This document shows positions 52,717-61,600 of a stretch of DNA of 64,000 bases, piece after piece. A program made the position numbers and the translations under genes. Numbering within the stretch: the stretch's first letter is position 1; every line of letters begins with the position of its first letter. The notes beneath the pieces are model-generated. The model did no database searches and was not told where the DNA came from. It saw only the letters and a program-made list of their open reading frames with translations. Source of the stretch: Pseudoalteromonas sp. UG3-2 (GTDB lineage: Bacteria; Pseudomonadota; Gammaproteobacteria; Enterobacterales; Alteromonadaceae). The stretch spans positions 186,001 to 250,000 of the forward strand of contig NZ_JAWLJU010000002.1 of assembly GCF_037120705.1 (NCBI RefSeq), written 5' to 3'.

Positions 52717-53106
52717 ATGGATAAAAACTTTACTGTAGGACAGAGCAATGAATTAGTTGTAAATGATATTTTTTATGACCTTCATAATGTTTATCAGTTA
52801 AAGGATTTAACTTTTGACGGAAATGAATTGCGAATTCTTTTTGAATTAGATGGTAAAGAGCTGGAATTACCAAAGCAGTTGGTTTTGGTTTTTGATGGCG
52901 TAACATTTCTTCAATTTAGTGACGAAATAAATCCAAAACGCTTCTGGGCGGTTGAAGAAATGGGCTATAAGAGCTTTGATGATTTTGATGACGATTGGTT
53001 AGCAACTGAACAGCAATCAGAATTCAAAGATCATCTCTTTATCAGATTAGTTGGTAATGGTTTTATAAGGGTTTACAGCAAGCACGCGAAATTGGTTGAA
53101 TTGTAA
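52717..53106 (+). CDS. Acidic hypothetical protein, orphan immunity candidate
   Basis: The 129-residue acidic protein has no signal peptide or membrane helix. Predicted beta-rich segments include LRILFELDGKELELPKQLVL and LFIRLVGNGFIRVYSKHAKL, with an acidic patch KSFDDFDDDW. The start is preceded by GGAGA. It stands alone between two cassette terminators. Size, acidity and placement resemble immunity proteins of polymorphic toxins; no family was recognised. Confidence 0.6.
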   Translation: MDKNFTVGQSNELVVNDIFYDLHNVYQLKDLTFDGNELRILFELDGKELELPKQLVLVFDGVTFLQFSDEINPKRFWAVEEMGYKSFDDFDDDWLATEQQSEFKDHLFIRLVGNGFIRVYSKHAKLVEL

Positions 53107-53117
53107 TTCATACTTTT

Positions 53118-53153
53118 GAATCCAAAGCCTCGCACTAGCGGGGCTTTGTTTTT
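53118..53153 (+). terminator. Cassette terminator, copy 4
   Basis: GAATCCAAAGCCTCGCACTA continuing into GCGGGGCTTTG and T-run, 11 bases after the acidic protein gene. Confidence 0.85.
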
Positions 53154-53254
53154 ATACTCTCAATAAGCCTAAATCCATTAACTTAGCTATACTGATAACT
53201 TACTGTATAACAGAAATTTTATTGATGAATAGTTATGGTTCGTAGTGTCGATAA

Positions 53255-53953
53255 ATGTATATGCAGGCACGATACTATGATCCAGTTATCGGGCGGTTTT
53301 ACTCGAATGATCCGGTTGATGCGATGGGGCATATCGGTCGTGGGAATCCTGTACATGGTTTTAATAGATATACATATGCCAACAATAACCCTTATAAATA
53401 CGTAGACCCTGATGGTGAGTTTGGTATTCTTGGGGCATTTATCGGTGCAGGTGTTGAGACTATTGGTCAACTTGCAACGAATGGTGGTGATTTTTCAAAA
53501 TTGGATGTTTCGGATATTGCTGAAGCTGCTGCCGTTGGCGCGGTCACTGGTGGTATTGGAGGTAGAATGGCGCAGAGTGCAGCAAAAGGCTTAACTTCTG
53601 CTAAGGAAGCAGTTTCTATAACCGCTAAATCATCAGCTCTAGCTAATGGCTATGGCTCTGTTGCTTCAGATTTACTAAACAACCAAGAGGTGTCACCTAC
53701 AAAAGCTTTATTTTCAACAGCAGGAGGTGCAGTGAGTGGTTTAGTCGGTGGAAAGGTTTCGAACCAAATGGCTAGTAAACTGAACTCAATAGGATCTAGT
53801 GGTACTGTTGCTTCGAGTGTTGCTGGTACAACACATAGCTCTTTTGTTGGTAAATCTTCTTCTGCTGGTTCAGGTATAACAACTGGAACAGATGTAGGAG
53901 TTAATGTTGGTATTAAAGAGGCCACTAAACCCGACGATAAATTTTTAGAGTGA
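53255..53953 (+). CDS. Displaced RHS C-terminal tip 3
   Basis: The 232-residue frame begins at the same RHS-core point as tip 2 (YMQARYYDPVIGRFYSNDPV, then NNNPYKYVDPDG). It then carries its own C-terminal domain of about 180 residues, rich in Gly, Ala and Ser (FGILGAFIGAGVETIGQL, AAAVGAVTGGIGGRMAQ, FSTAGGAVSGLVGGKVSN). This resembles the glycine-rich pre-toxin segments of many RHS tips; a catalytic motif was not seen. A 66-residue membrane protein gene follows, suggesting a membrane-active toxin. No good start signal is visible. Confidence 0.7.
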   Translation: MYMQARYYDPVIGRFYSNDPVDAMGHIGRGNPVHGFNRYTYANNNPYKYVDPDGEFGILGAFIGAGVETIGQLATNGGDFSKLDVSDIAEAAAVGAVTGGIGGRMAQSAAKGLTSAKEAVSITAKSSALANGYGSVASDLLNNQEVSPTKALFSTAGGAVSGLVGGKVSNQMASKLNSIGSSGTVASSVAGTTHSSFVGKSSSAGSGITTGTDVGVNVGIKEATKPDDKFLE

Positions 53954-53961
53954 TTATTTAA

Positions 53962-54162
53962 ATGAACTTCTTTAGATTACATTCACAAATATTATTCACC
54001 CATTTTGGGGTTTCAATTTTTACTGGTGGAATGATTTGGTGGTCGCAAGGATTTAAAAAGGGATTTCTATTTGGAATTCTATATTTCTTATTTATGCTTT
54101 TGGTTCATTTATTTATATATCATAAGCATAAAACTGAATACGGTAAGAATGAATTTAAATAG
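53962..54162 (+). CDS. Small two-helix membrane protein, immunity candidate of tip 3
   Basis: The 66-residue protein has two hydrophobic stretches (about 7-27 and 34-53, the latter FLFGILYFLFMLLVHLFIYH) and a charged C-terminus. It starts 8 bases after the tip-3 stop. Adjacent small membrane proteins are typical immunity partners of pore-forming or membrane-targeting toxins. The role is inferred from position. Confidence 0.6.
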   Translation: MNFFRLHSQILFTHFGVSIFTGGMIWWSQGFKKGFLFGILYFLFMLLVHLFIYHKHKTEYGKNEFK

Positions 54163-54224
54163 TAATGCAGAAGGGGGCAGGTCTTGCGAGTTGAACTCAA
54201 CTGACTCAGCAAGCTCCAATATTT

Positions 54225-54261
54225 GAATCCAAAGCCTCGCACTCGCGGGGCTTTGTTTTTT
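54225..54261 (+). terminator. Cassette terminator, copy 5
   Basis: GAATCCAAAGCCTCGCACTC continuing into GCGGGGCTTTG and a long T-run. It is the last copy and marks the end of the RHS cassette array. Confidence 0.85.
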
Positions 54262-54364
54262 CTGGCGGTGGTGGCTTGGAATTTGTGTCCGTCCGCTAAA
54301 CCACACCTAGTAACCGCGGTTTTATAAAGGTAGCTTTAAACTCCAATCAACCATGGAGTAAAAC

Positions 54365-54667
54365 ATGCCTAAACATAGAACTGCCGAGCTGTGGCAGCAA
54401 CTGATTGAACAGCATAAACAAAGTGGCTTATCTGTTCGCGCCTTTTGCCAAGAGCATCATCTTAGTGTCACAACATTTTATGACCGCCGCGCCAAATTAA
54501 AAGAAAATCAAGCCACGCGCAGCGAATTTGCTACTGCGAAGACTGAGGTGGTGAAGCCACCCACAACGAAAAGCTCAATATTCCTCTCATGTAAAGGAAG
54601 TAAACTGGAGTTGCCTGCAACCACAGACGCTATCTGGCTCGCTCATTTAATCAAGGCGCTGGCATGA
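54365..54667 (+). CDS. IS66-family accessory protein TnpA
   Basis: The 100-residue protein has a helix-turn-helix (LIEQHKQSGLSVRAFCQEHH, LSVTTFYDRRAKLK) typical of IS66 TnpA. It overlaps tnpB by four bases (ATGA), the usual coupling. The left end of the element lies somewhere between the last cassette terminator and 54365. The large transposase TnpC is missing, so the element is incomplete. Confidence 0.88.
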   Translation: MPKHRTAELWQQLIEQHKQSGLSVRAFCQEHHLSVTTFYDRRAKLKENQATRSEFATAKTEVVKPPTTKSSIFLSCKGSKLELPATTDAIWLAHLIKALA

Positions 54668-54969
54668 TCAACTGGAATATTGATAGCGTGTTATTACATC
54701 GCCAACCGGTCGATTTTCGCAAATCTATCAATGGCCTCGCTGCCATTGTCGAGCAAGAAGTCGCTGAGTCCGCCATGAGTGGCAAGGTGTTTGCCTTTTG
54801 CAATAAAAACAAAGACAAACTCAAAGTGCTGTATTGGGATAAAACCGGCTTTGCTTTGTGGTACAAGCGCCTTGAAAAAGATAAGTTCAAGTGGCCCGAT
54901 AAGGAGTCAGATGATGTGATTTCGCTCACTGTCGAGCAGTGGCAATGGCTACTACAATTAATGAACTGA
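54664..54969 (+). CDS. IS66-family accessory protein TnpB (Orf2), 3'-truncated
   Basis: The 101-residue product has the Orf2 blocks VLLHRQPVDFRKSINGLAAI, GKVFAFCNKNKDKLKVLYWD, KTGFALWYKRLEKDKFKWP and LTVEQWQWLL. Family members are usually about 110-120 residues. Here the end runs into the IS4 relic at about 54960 and gains a short artificial tail. Confidence 0.85.
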   Translation: MINWNIDSVLLHRQPVDFRKSINGLAAIVEQEVAESAMSGKVFAFCNKNKDKLKVLYWDKTGFALWYKRLEKDKFKWPDKESDDVISLTVEQWQWLLQLMN

Positions 54970-55200
54970 GTTCTCGATAACTTTTCCCATCAATTTCATA
55001 CACAGTGAGCCGTGCAGTTATTTGCTCTGGCAAACCGGTAAATTTGCGCCTAGCCTGAGGGCTGGTATGGATAGTAACTATTTTATCATGGTCGCTGATA
55101 TCACGCTCAATTTGGTATTGTAAGTCCTTTTTAGCTGGTAGCATCCAATGTGTATTCTGCCTTTGCCATTGATAAAATGATTTGCACTTTGGCGCAGAGT
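54964..55200 (-). pseudogene. IS4-family transposase relic
   Basis: The minus strand encodes SFYQWQRQNTHWMLPAKKDL, then SPQARRKFTGLPEQITARLT and YEIDGKSYRELSS. This is the pattern around the middle of IS4-type transposases (HWLIPAKK..., SPQARKK..LP..). Both ends are missing. It truncates the IS66 tnpB and abuts the TetR gene region. Confidence 0.75.
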
Positions 55201-55230
55201 TGGCTCACGACGGGCAATAGTATTATGTTG

Positions 55231-55812
55231 CTAAGTTATTGCTTGAAGTACGATCTGCTCGGCGAGTTGTTGTAAAATTTCTGGGCTCTGGTTGGTGACT
55301 GCATAGGCTCGCAGGCCATAGACATTGACGACAAAAAGCCGTGCTTTGTTGGTGGCTTCAGGGGATGGAAGAGCAGTGCCTTTGGGCCAGTGAGTCACAA
55401 ACTGTTGCTGGATCAGCGCTTCAAATTGATGCAGGTGGCTTTGCAATGCGGCTTGCACCTCAGGCTCACTTTCGCCAATCTCATGCAATGTTTTGGTCAG
55501 TAAGCAAACCTGCTTAGCTTCAGCTGCTAAGCACTCTTTGACTAAATCAGCCAAAAAGTGAGTTAGGGCTTGTTGCAAGCTGCTGCAGTCAGCAAATAGT
55601 GCTTTGTAGTGAGCCAGTCGATCGATTTGATACTGGTTGATGGCCTCTAACAATAGGCCTTTTTTGTTTTTAAATGCACAATAGATTGAGCCAGGGTGAA
55701 GCCTTGTGGCTGCGGTTAATTTGGGCATACTCGCTTGATTATAGCCATAGCGCATAAACACGTGCATTGCGTTTCGCAGCACTTGTACTTTATCAAAATC
55801 CGCTGTTCTCAT
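55231..55812 (-). CDS. TetR-family transcriptional regulator
   Basis: The 193-residue protein has a TetR helix-turn-helix at the N-terminus (VLRNAMHVFMRYGYNQASMP, KLTAATRLHPGSIYCAFKNK) and a helical ligand-binding domain. It is divergent from the old yellow enzyme gene, with two palindromes in between. This resembles NemR-nemA and similar pairs, in which the regulator senses electrophiles through cysteines; cysteines occur here at about 75, 92 and 101. Repression of the reductase gene is inferred. Confidence 0.88.
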   Translation of the reverse strand: MRTADFDKVQVLRNAMHVFMRYGYNQASMPKLTAATRLHPGSIYCAFKNKKGLLLEAINQYQIDRLAHYKALFADCSSLQQALTHFLADLVKECLAAEAKQVCLLTKTLHEIGESEPEVQAALQSHLHQFEALIQQQFVTHWPKGTALPSPEATNKARLFVVNVYGLRAYAVTNQSPEILQQLAEQIVLQAIT

Positions 55813-55961
55813 GCCGGTGTTTGTTTCACTGTAGCGATGGATGGTGCCATTATAGCAATTATTTGCGTTATCTTCTGCGTTGTTGAGAGTGATTGCTCGC
55901 TAAGATTGAGGGTTAGATCAATTTTTCACCCTGTAGTTAAGACTTTATTTTGTTGCAGGTA

Positions 55962-55977
55962 TTGAATAGCCATTCAA
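55962..55977. promoter_or_regulatory. Operator-like palindrome 1
   Basis: TTGAATAGCCATTCAA is an inverted repeat with one imperfect pair. It is similar in sequence to palindrome 2, whose centre lies 28 bases to the right. Confidence 0.6.
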
Positions 55978-55989
55978 GAACCCCCAATC

Positions 55990-56005
55990 TTGAATGTACA
56001 TTCAA
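55990..56005. promoter_or_regulatory. Operator-like palindrome 2
   Basis: TTGAATGTACATTCAA is a perfect 16-base inverted repeat just before the ribosome binding site AAGGAG of the reductase gene. It is probably bound by the adjacent TetR protein, blocking transcription. Confidence 0.7.
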
Positions 56006-56020
56006 ATATAAGGAGTGAGT

Positions 56021-57061
56021 ATGACTCGCAGTCTTTTTGATTCAGTGAAACTGAATAACTCCATTTCACTTAAAAATAGAATCTTGATGGCACCACTGAC
56101 TCGCTGTATGGCGGACGACGACTTAGTGCCAACAGATGCCATGGTAAACTACTACGCTAAGCGTGCCAAAGCCGGTTTGATCATTGGCGAAGCCACTATT
56201 ATTCGCCCTGACGCCCAAGGGTATCCCAACACGCCCGGGTTATTTACTCAAGCGCAAATCGCTGGCTGGCGCAAGGTGACGGATGCAGTGCATGCCAATG
56301 GTGGCAAGATGTTTGCGCAACTTTGGCACGTAGGTCGTGTTGCGCACCCATACTTCTTTGATGGCGAGGTGTTGGCGCCATCTGCTATTGGCATTGAAGG
56401 CACTGTGCCTAGAATGCGCTCACTTAACTATCAAACCCCAAAAGCGGCAACGCAACAAGAGATAAAGCAGTTGCAGCAAGATTACGCTAAAGCCGCTGAG
56501 AATGCCTTAGAAGCAGGCTTTGATGGCGTTGAAATTCATGGTGCCAATGGTTACTTAATCGATCAATTCTTGCACCATGCCGCCAATGTGCGTGATGACG
56601 AGTATGGTGGTTCACCTGAGAATATGAGTCGTTTTGCACTAGAGGTAGTGGATGCGGTGGTCGCTCGTATTGGCGCTGACAGAGTCGGTTTACGTTTGTC
56701 GCCAGGCGCTTACTTTAATATGGACGGGGATGAGCGAGACAGAGCGGTATTCGATTATCTAGTGAAAGCACTAAACAGCCGTGAGCTTGCCTACTTACAT
56801 GTGGGCATATTTGACGATGCCATGACATTTGATTATCTCGGTGGCAGTGCTTCTGAGTATTTACGAAGCCTCTATCAAGGAACCCTAGTTGGTGTTGGCA
56901 GTTTCACACCAGAGACCGGAGCGGCGGCTATTGAGCAGGACAAGTTTGACTTACTAGCAATAGGCAGGCCCTTTATTGCCAATCCAGATTACGTTGACAA
57001 AGTGGCCGCACAGCAACCGCTTACCCCCTATGATGAGTCTATGCTCGCCACCCTAGACTAA
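56021..57061 (+). CDS. Old yellow enzyme family alkene reductase (NemA-like)
   Basis: This FMN-dependent TIM-barrel reductase acts on electrophilic alkenes, N-ethylmaleimide or nitro compounds with NADPH. The protein has 346 residues from the ATG at 56021, placed correctly after AAGGAG. Motifs include NRILMAPLTRCMADD, QLWHVGRVAHP, the His/Asn active-site pair in GVEIHGANGYLIDQFLHH, RDDEYGGSPENMSRF and the FMN-phosphate loop AIGRPFIANPD. It is likely induced when the divergent TetR regulator releases the operators. Confidence 0.94.
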   Translation: MTRSLFDSVKLNNSISLKNRILMAPLTRCMADDDLVPTDAMVNYYAKRAKAGLIIGEATIIRPDAQGYPNTPGLFTQAQIAGWRKVTDAVHANGGKMFAQLWHVGRVAHPYFFDGEVLAPSAIGIEGTVPRMRSLNYQTPKAATQQEIKQLQQDYAKAAENALEAGFDGVEIHGANGYLIDQFLHHAANVRDDEYGGSPENMSRFALEVVDAVVARIGADRVGLRLSPGAYFNMDGDERDRAVFDYLVKALNSRELAYLHVGIFDDAMTFDYLGGSASEYLRSLYQGTLVGVGSFTPETGAAAIEQDKFDLLAIGRPFIANPDYVDKVAAQQPLTPYDESMLATLD

Positions 57062-57106
57062 GGCACTGTTAATAAAGTGAATTGCTGTAACTGACTTTGC
57101 TTTTTT

Positions 57107-57137
57107 AAATATGCCAAATGGAATGTTTGGCATATTT
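57107..57137 (+). terminator. Hairpin after the reductase gene
   Basis: A perfect 12-base stem AAATATGCCAAA/TTTGGCATATTT with a seven-base loop lies 46 bases after the stop codon. The T-tract is short, so it may be a modest terminator. The remaining ~240 bases to the next gene are AT-rich with no other feature. Confidence 0.6.
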
Positions 57138-57378
57138 CAACTCATTACATATGCTTTGCTAAGTAGGCAATAATAATCTAATTGTTGTCATATGGTTTAG
57201 TGAATATATTTTCTGGCTAGGTTGGCTTGCTAACCTTTTCTTGAAATATTTAACTCTTAGCTTACGTTGTTATTCCTTTAAATTTAATATAACTAAGAAT
57301 AAAGGCGTATCATTGCGTTCAATTTTGCTTGAATTGTGTAATAATAAGCCAGCTTAGCAGTCATGAGTGCGTCGGTAT

Positions 57379-58404
57379 ATGCAAGAAGATTTATTAAATT
57401 CAGTCATTAAAATCACTAAAACCAGAGACATTGACTCGCTTGAGTACAGTCTGGTTTCAACCATCCAAGAGTTCATCGGTTGTGAAGAGGTTGCGGTCTA
57501 TAAAGACTTACAGGTTCCAGGCGAGTTTGTCATTGAACGCAGTCTATTGTTGAAAAAAGTGTCAGAAAAAGAGTTTGACTGGCAAGAGCGTTCCTTGGTG
57601 AAAGAGACCGATAAAGAACTGATCTCGTGTTTACAGTCCGCTTGTATTATTACCGTGCAAGAGCGAAGTGGGCTAGAGCATCGCTGGGTGCCGATAAGTT
57701 TGCTAGACAAGCCGGTGGGGGCCATAGCGGTGGTAAGCAATGGCTTAGCCAGCTCAGATCAGGTACTGCTTAATGCCTTTTGCCGCATATTTGAAAACTA
57801 CCTCACCATTTTGCATGAAAACGAGCGCGACAAGCTGACCGGTTTGTTAAACCGGCAAACCTTCGAAAAACGCCTTAAGCAGCTGATTGAAAAGCAGGTA
57901 ATTAAACAGCACAAAACGGTGCGTCATGGCGATGCGCGTAGCATTCATAAAGGCTCGACTTCATGGCTTGCTATCATGGATATTGATCACTTTAAAAAAG
58001 TGAACGACAACTATGGTCATGTCTGCGGCGATGAAGTTTTGCTGCTGTTAGCGCAAAAAATGCGGCAGTTTTTCCGCTCCACGGATTTGCTATTTCGTTT
58101 TGGTGGCGAAGAGTTCGTGCTGGTTTTTGAGCCCACCGACTTTGACTCCATCAAGAATAAAATGGACCAATTTATGGAATTGGTGCGCAATACCCATTTC
58201 CCGTTTGTGAAAAAACTGACCGTGAGTGTGGGGATGTCGCGGATAAGTCCCTATGACTTTCCCATCACGGTATTAGAAAACGCCGATAAAGCGTTATATT
58301 ATGCCAAAGACCATGGCCGCGATCGTTTATGTTTTTATGACGAGCTACTTGAAGCGAAAGAAATCGAAGAAAAAGATGAAAGCAGTGATATCGATCTTTT
58401 TTAG
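57379..58404 (+). CDS. Diguanylate cyclase (GGDEF domain)
   Basis: The product has an N-terminal GAF-like sensor region (about residues 1-150; hydrophobic-alternating, no membrane helix) and a C-terminal GGDEF domain. The latter has DKLTGLLNRQTFEKRL near residue 155, LAIMDIDHFKKVNDNYGH near 200 and the active-site FRFGGEEFVLVF near 235. No RxxD inhibitory site is evident before GGEEF. It should synthesise cyclic di-GMP in the cytoplasm. The ATG at 57379 is chosen over the GTG at 57367; ribosome binding signals are weak for both. Confidence 0.9.
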   Translation: MQEDLLNSVIKITKTRDIDSLEYSLVSTIQEFIGCEEVAVYKDLQVPGEFVIERSLLLKKVSEKEFDWQERSLVKETDKELISCLQSACIITVQERSGLEHRWVPISLLDKPVGAIAVVSNGLASSDQVLLNAFCRIFENYLTILHENERDKLTGLLNRQTFEKRLKQLIEKQVIKQHKTVRHGDARSIHKGSTSWLAIMDIDHFKKVNDNYGHVCGDEVLLLLAQKMRQFFRSTDLLFRFGGEEFVLVFEPTDFDSIKNKMDQFMELVRNTHFPFVKKLTVSVGMSRISPYDFPITVLENADKALYYAKDHGRDRLCFYDELLEAKEIEEKDESSDIDLF

Positions 58405-58634
58405 AGCCAAACTGAGCGCTCATACCCAGCGCGTCGGCTAGTTCATCATCGCTAAAAGGATTTAGCTGGCTTTTTAGCAATTATGCATACTTTTTTATTG
58501 CTCAACTGAAACTCCTCCTCTGGTAAAGAATTAAAAAAGCGCTGTCAAACTGCACTGTGCGACCTTGCCACTATCGCTATAAATGTCAGTTTTCGCTACA
58601 CTAGTTAAAAGTGTTTAACTCCTTGGCAGACAAC
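58405..58634. other. Gene-free interval before recC
   Basis: About 230 bases without a gene or clear terminator. The recC promoter must lie here; no LexA box was seen. Confidence 0.4.
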
Positions 58635-61600
58635 ATGTTACATATCATTCAGTCGAATAGAATGGAGATCCTTCAGGCGCAGCTTTGCACCTTGGTGAAA
58701 ACCGCACCACTGACTAGCCCTTTTGCCAAAGAGGTGGTGTTAGTGCAATCCCCCGGCATGTCTGAGTGGTTAAAGCTGGGTATGAGTAAACACTTAGGTG
58801 TTAGTGCGCAAGTGGACTTCCCCTTACCTTCTAGTTTTATTTGGGGGTTATATCAAACCTTTATTGCGGACGTACCCAAAGAATCGGCGTTTAATAAAGC
58901 GAATATGACGTGGAAGCTATTTTCACTACTCCCTGACTGTCTAGAGCATGGCGCGTATCTGCCACTGAAACAATACTTGGGTGAGGACCCAAGCGGCATT
59001 AAGTTGTTTGCCTTGTGCGAGAAAATTGCCGACGTTTTTGACCAATATTTGATGTATCGCCCGGAGTGGATAACGGCATGGGAGCAAGGGCAAGACGAGC
59101 TAGCGGATGTTAATGTCAAAGAGCTGGCACCTTGGCAGCCGGATCTTTGGCGACGATTACAACAGCAGGTTGAGCAGTTGCAGCAAAGTCCTTATCACCG
59201 CAGTAATATGCACCAACAATTGTTGGATGCTTTAGCGGCAGCCGATCCGAAACAGCTCCCAGAGCGGATCTGTATATTTGGGCTTTCTGCCATTGCCACC
59301 AGTCAATTAGAGATTTTCCAAGCCCTGGCGCAAAAAACCGAGGTGTTTTTATTCTTTTTTAATCCCAGTGAACATTACTGGGGGGACCTGGTTGATGAAA
59401 AAACCCAAGCAAAAATCAGCGCTAAATACGCAAAAATGCCCAATATAGCGGCTCAAGAAGGAGAGTACTATTATATTGGTAACCCACTTTTATCGTCGTG
59501 GGGCAAGCTGGGTCGTGACTACTTTGAGCAACTGCTGCAGCTTGATGCCAGTTGGATAGATAGCTTTGATGACGATTTTTGCGACACTTTATTGGCGAAT
59601 ATTCAAGCGGAAATCTATCAACTGGCTTTTAAAGGGCAGTCGTTAACCAGCGACAGTCATTGGTTTGTCAGTGATGAAGGCAAGTTACCTGTCTCTTCCA
59701 CAGATCGCAGTGTGGTGTTTCAGGACTGCCATACACCGCTGCGTGAAGTTGAGCGCTTACATGATTATTTACTCGATTTGTTCGCCAACAACCCGGCACT
59801 GACGCCCAAAGACATTATCGTTATGATGCCAGACGTTGGCACCTACTCGCCTTTTATTAAAGCCGTGTTTGATGGTTGTGATGACGCACTAAAAATACCT
59901 TATGCCATCTCTGACCTTGCCATTGAGCAAGAAAGGCCGATTTTAACTTCCTTTGTCACCCTGGCGGATTTACCCAGTAATCGTTTTTGTGTGTCGGATA
60001 TTTTAGACTTATTAGGCGTTTCAGCCATCTCTGAACAATTCTCCTTAACAGCGCAAGAATTTGACACCATTCGCCATTGGCTCACCCAAGTGAGCGTTAA
60101 GTGGGGTCTCGATAGTGAGCATAAAAGCGAATACGGCTTGCCGAAGATCCCACTCAATACTTGGCAACATGGCCTCAACCGTTTGTTGCTTGGGGTGGCC
60201 ATGAATGATGAACAGACCCCATTCGAATCTATATACGCTGCGGATGCTGTTGAAGGCATGGCGGTGCAAGTACTGAATAAATTAATCGCCTTTATCGATG
60301 CCCTGAGCTGGTTAAAACAGCAGCTCGCCAGCCCGAAAAACTTAGCGGAGTATGCTGCTGTGTTGCGACAAGCCAAACATTGCTTTTACGCCGCGGAATC
60401 AGAACAAGGCTGGGATCTCCTGAAACTGGATCACATCATCGATAATATTGAAAAGCACCACCACAATGGCGATATTGAACAAGCCGTGTCGGCGAAGGTA
60501 TTGGCGTATTTAGTCAGCCAAGGAGTAAAAGAAAAAGGAGTGGGGCAGCGCTTTTTGGCCGGTGCCGTGAACTTCTGTACACTCATGCCTATGCGAGCGA
60601 TTCCGTTTAAGGTGGTGTGCATGTTAGGCCTCAATGATGCCGATTATCCCCGTACCGTGCAGCCAATTGGTTTTGATCTGGTGTCGCACTCAACTAGGCG
60701 CAAAGGCGACCGCTCGCGCAAATTAGACGATAGGTATCTGTTTCTTGAGGCGCTTTTAAGTGCTAGAGAGAACCTCTACATTAGTTACGTTGGTCGCTCT
60801 TGTTACAATAACGAAGTGCAGGTGCCCTCAGTGTTGGTCAGTGAATTAACAGAATACATTGGCCGTAGCTTTTATCTAGAAGATAAGCCAAATCGTGATA
60901 TTGTCGGCCACCTGACGGCTCAGTTGCCTCTGCAGCCGTTTAATCCGCAGCACTTTCAACCTGGGCCGTTGCAAAGTTATAACCCTACTTGGCTGTGGCA
61001 AAAGCAACAGCCCAGAGATGAAAACACAGCTACGCAAGCGCTGCCATTCAGCCCCGAAGGGGAAATTGAACTGGATGACTTTTTGCGTGGTGTGTGTGCC
61101 CCACAACGGCTATTTTACCAACAAGTACTCGGGGTGAAATTACAACCCATAGCGGAGCAAAGTGACGATGAAGAGCCTTTCGCACTGGAACCATTGGCAC
61201 GCTATCAGCACCTTGATGAAGTACTGGCATTGCAATTGTCTGAGCGTGACATCAACACCGAACAAGTATTGCAGCGCGGGGTATTGCCGCAGGCGAATAT
61301 CGGCAAGCTAGAATTAACCGACTTGATGACCCGAGTTATGCCCATGGCGCAGATTGTTAAGCCGTTATTAGCAAAGCCGAAAGACCCAATTGAAGTGAAT
61401 ATGCAAGTGGCGGGTAAAACGCTGGTAGGCTGGCTGGATGGTCTTTATGAAGACCGTCAGGTGTTTTACCGCACTGCCAGCATTAAAGCCAAAGACATTA
61501 TTCAAGGCTATTTGCGCCACTGTGTGGCGGCGTCGATGGCATTAGACTTGACCACCCATATTGTTGGTTTAGATCAGTCGGTTGTCTTTCAGCCGATGCA

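Noticed and set aside
54926..55144. First read as part of an IS66 TnpC transposase
   Set aside because: The orientation is opposite to tnpA/tnpB and the upstream in-frame codons (HWMLPAKK, SPQARRK) fit IS4-type transposases better.
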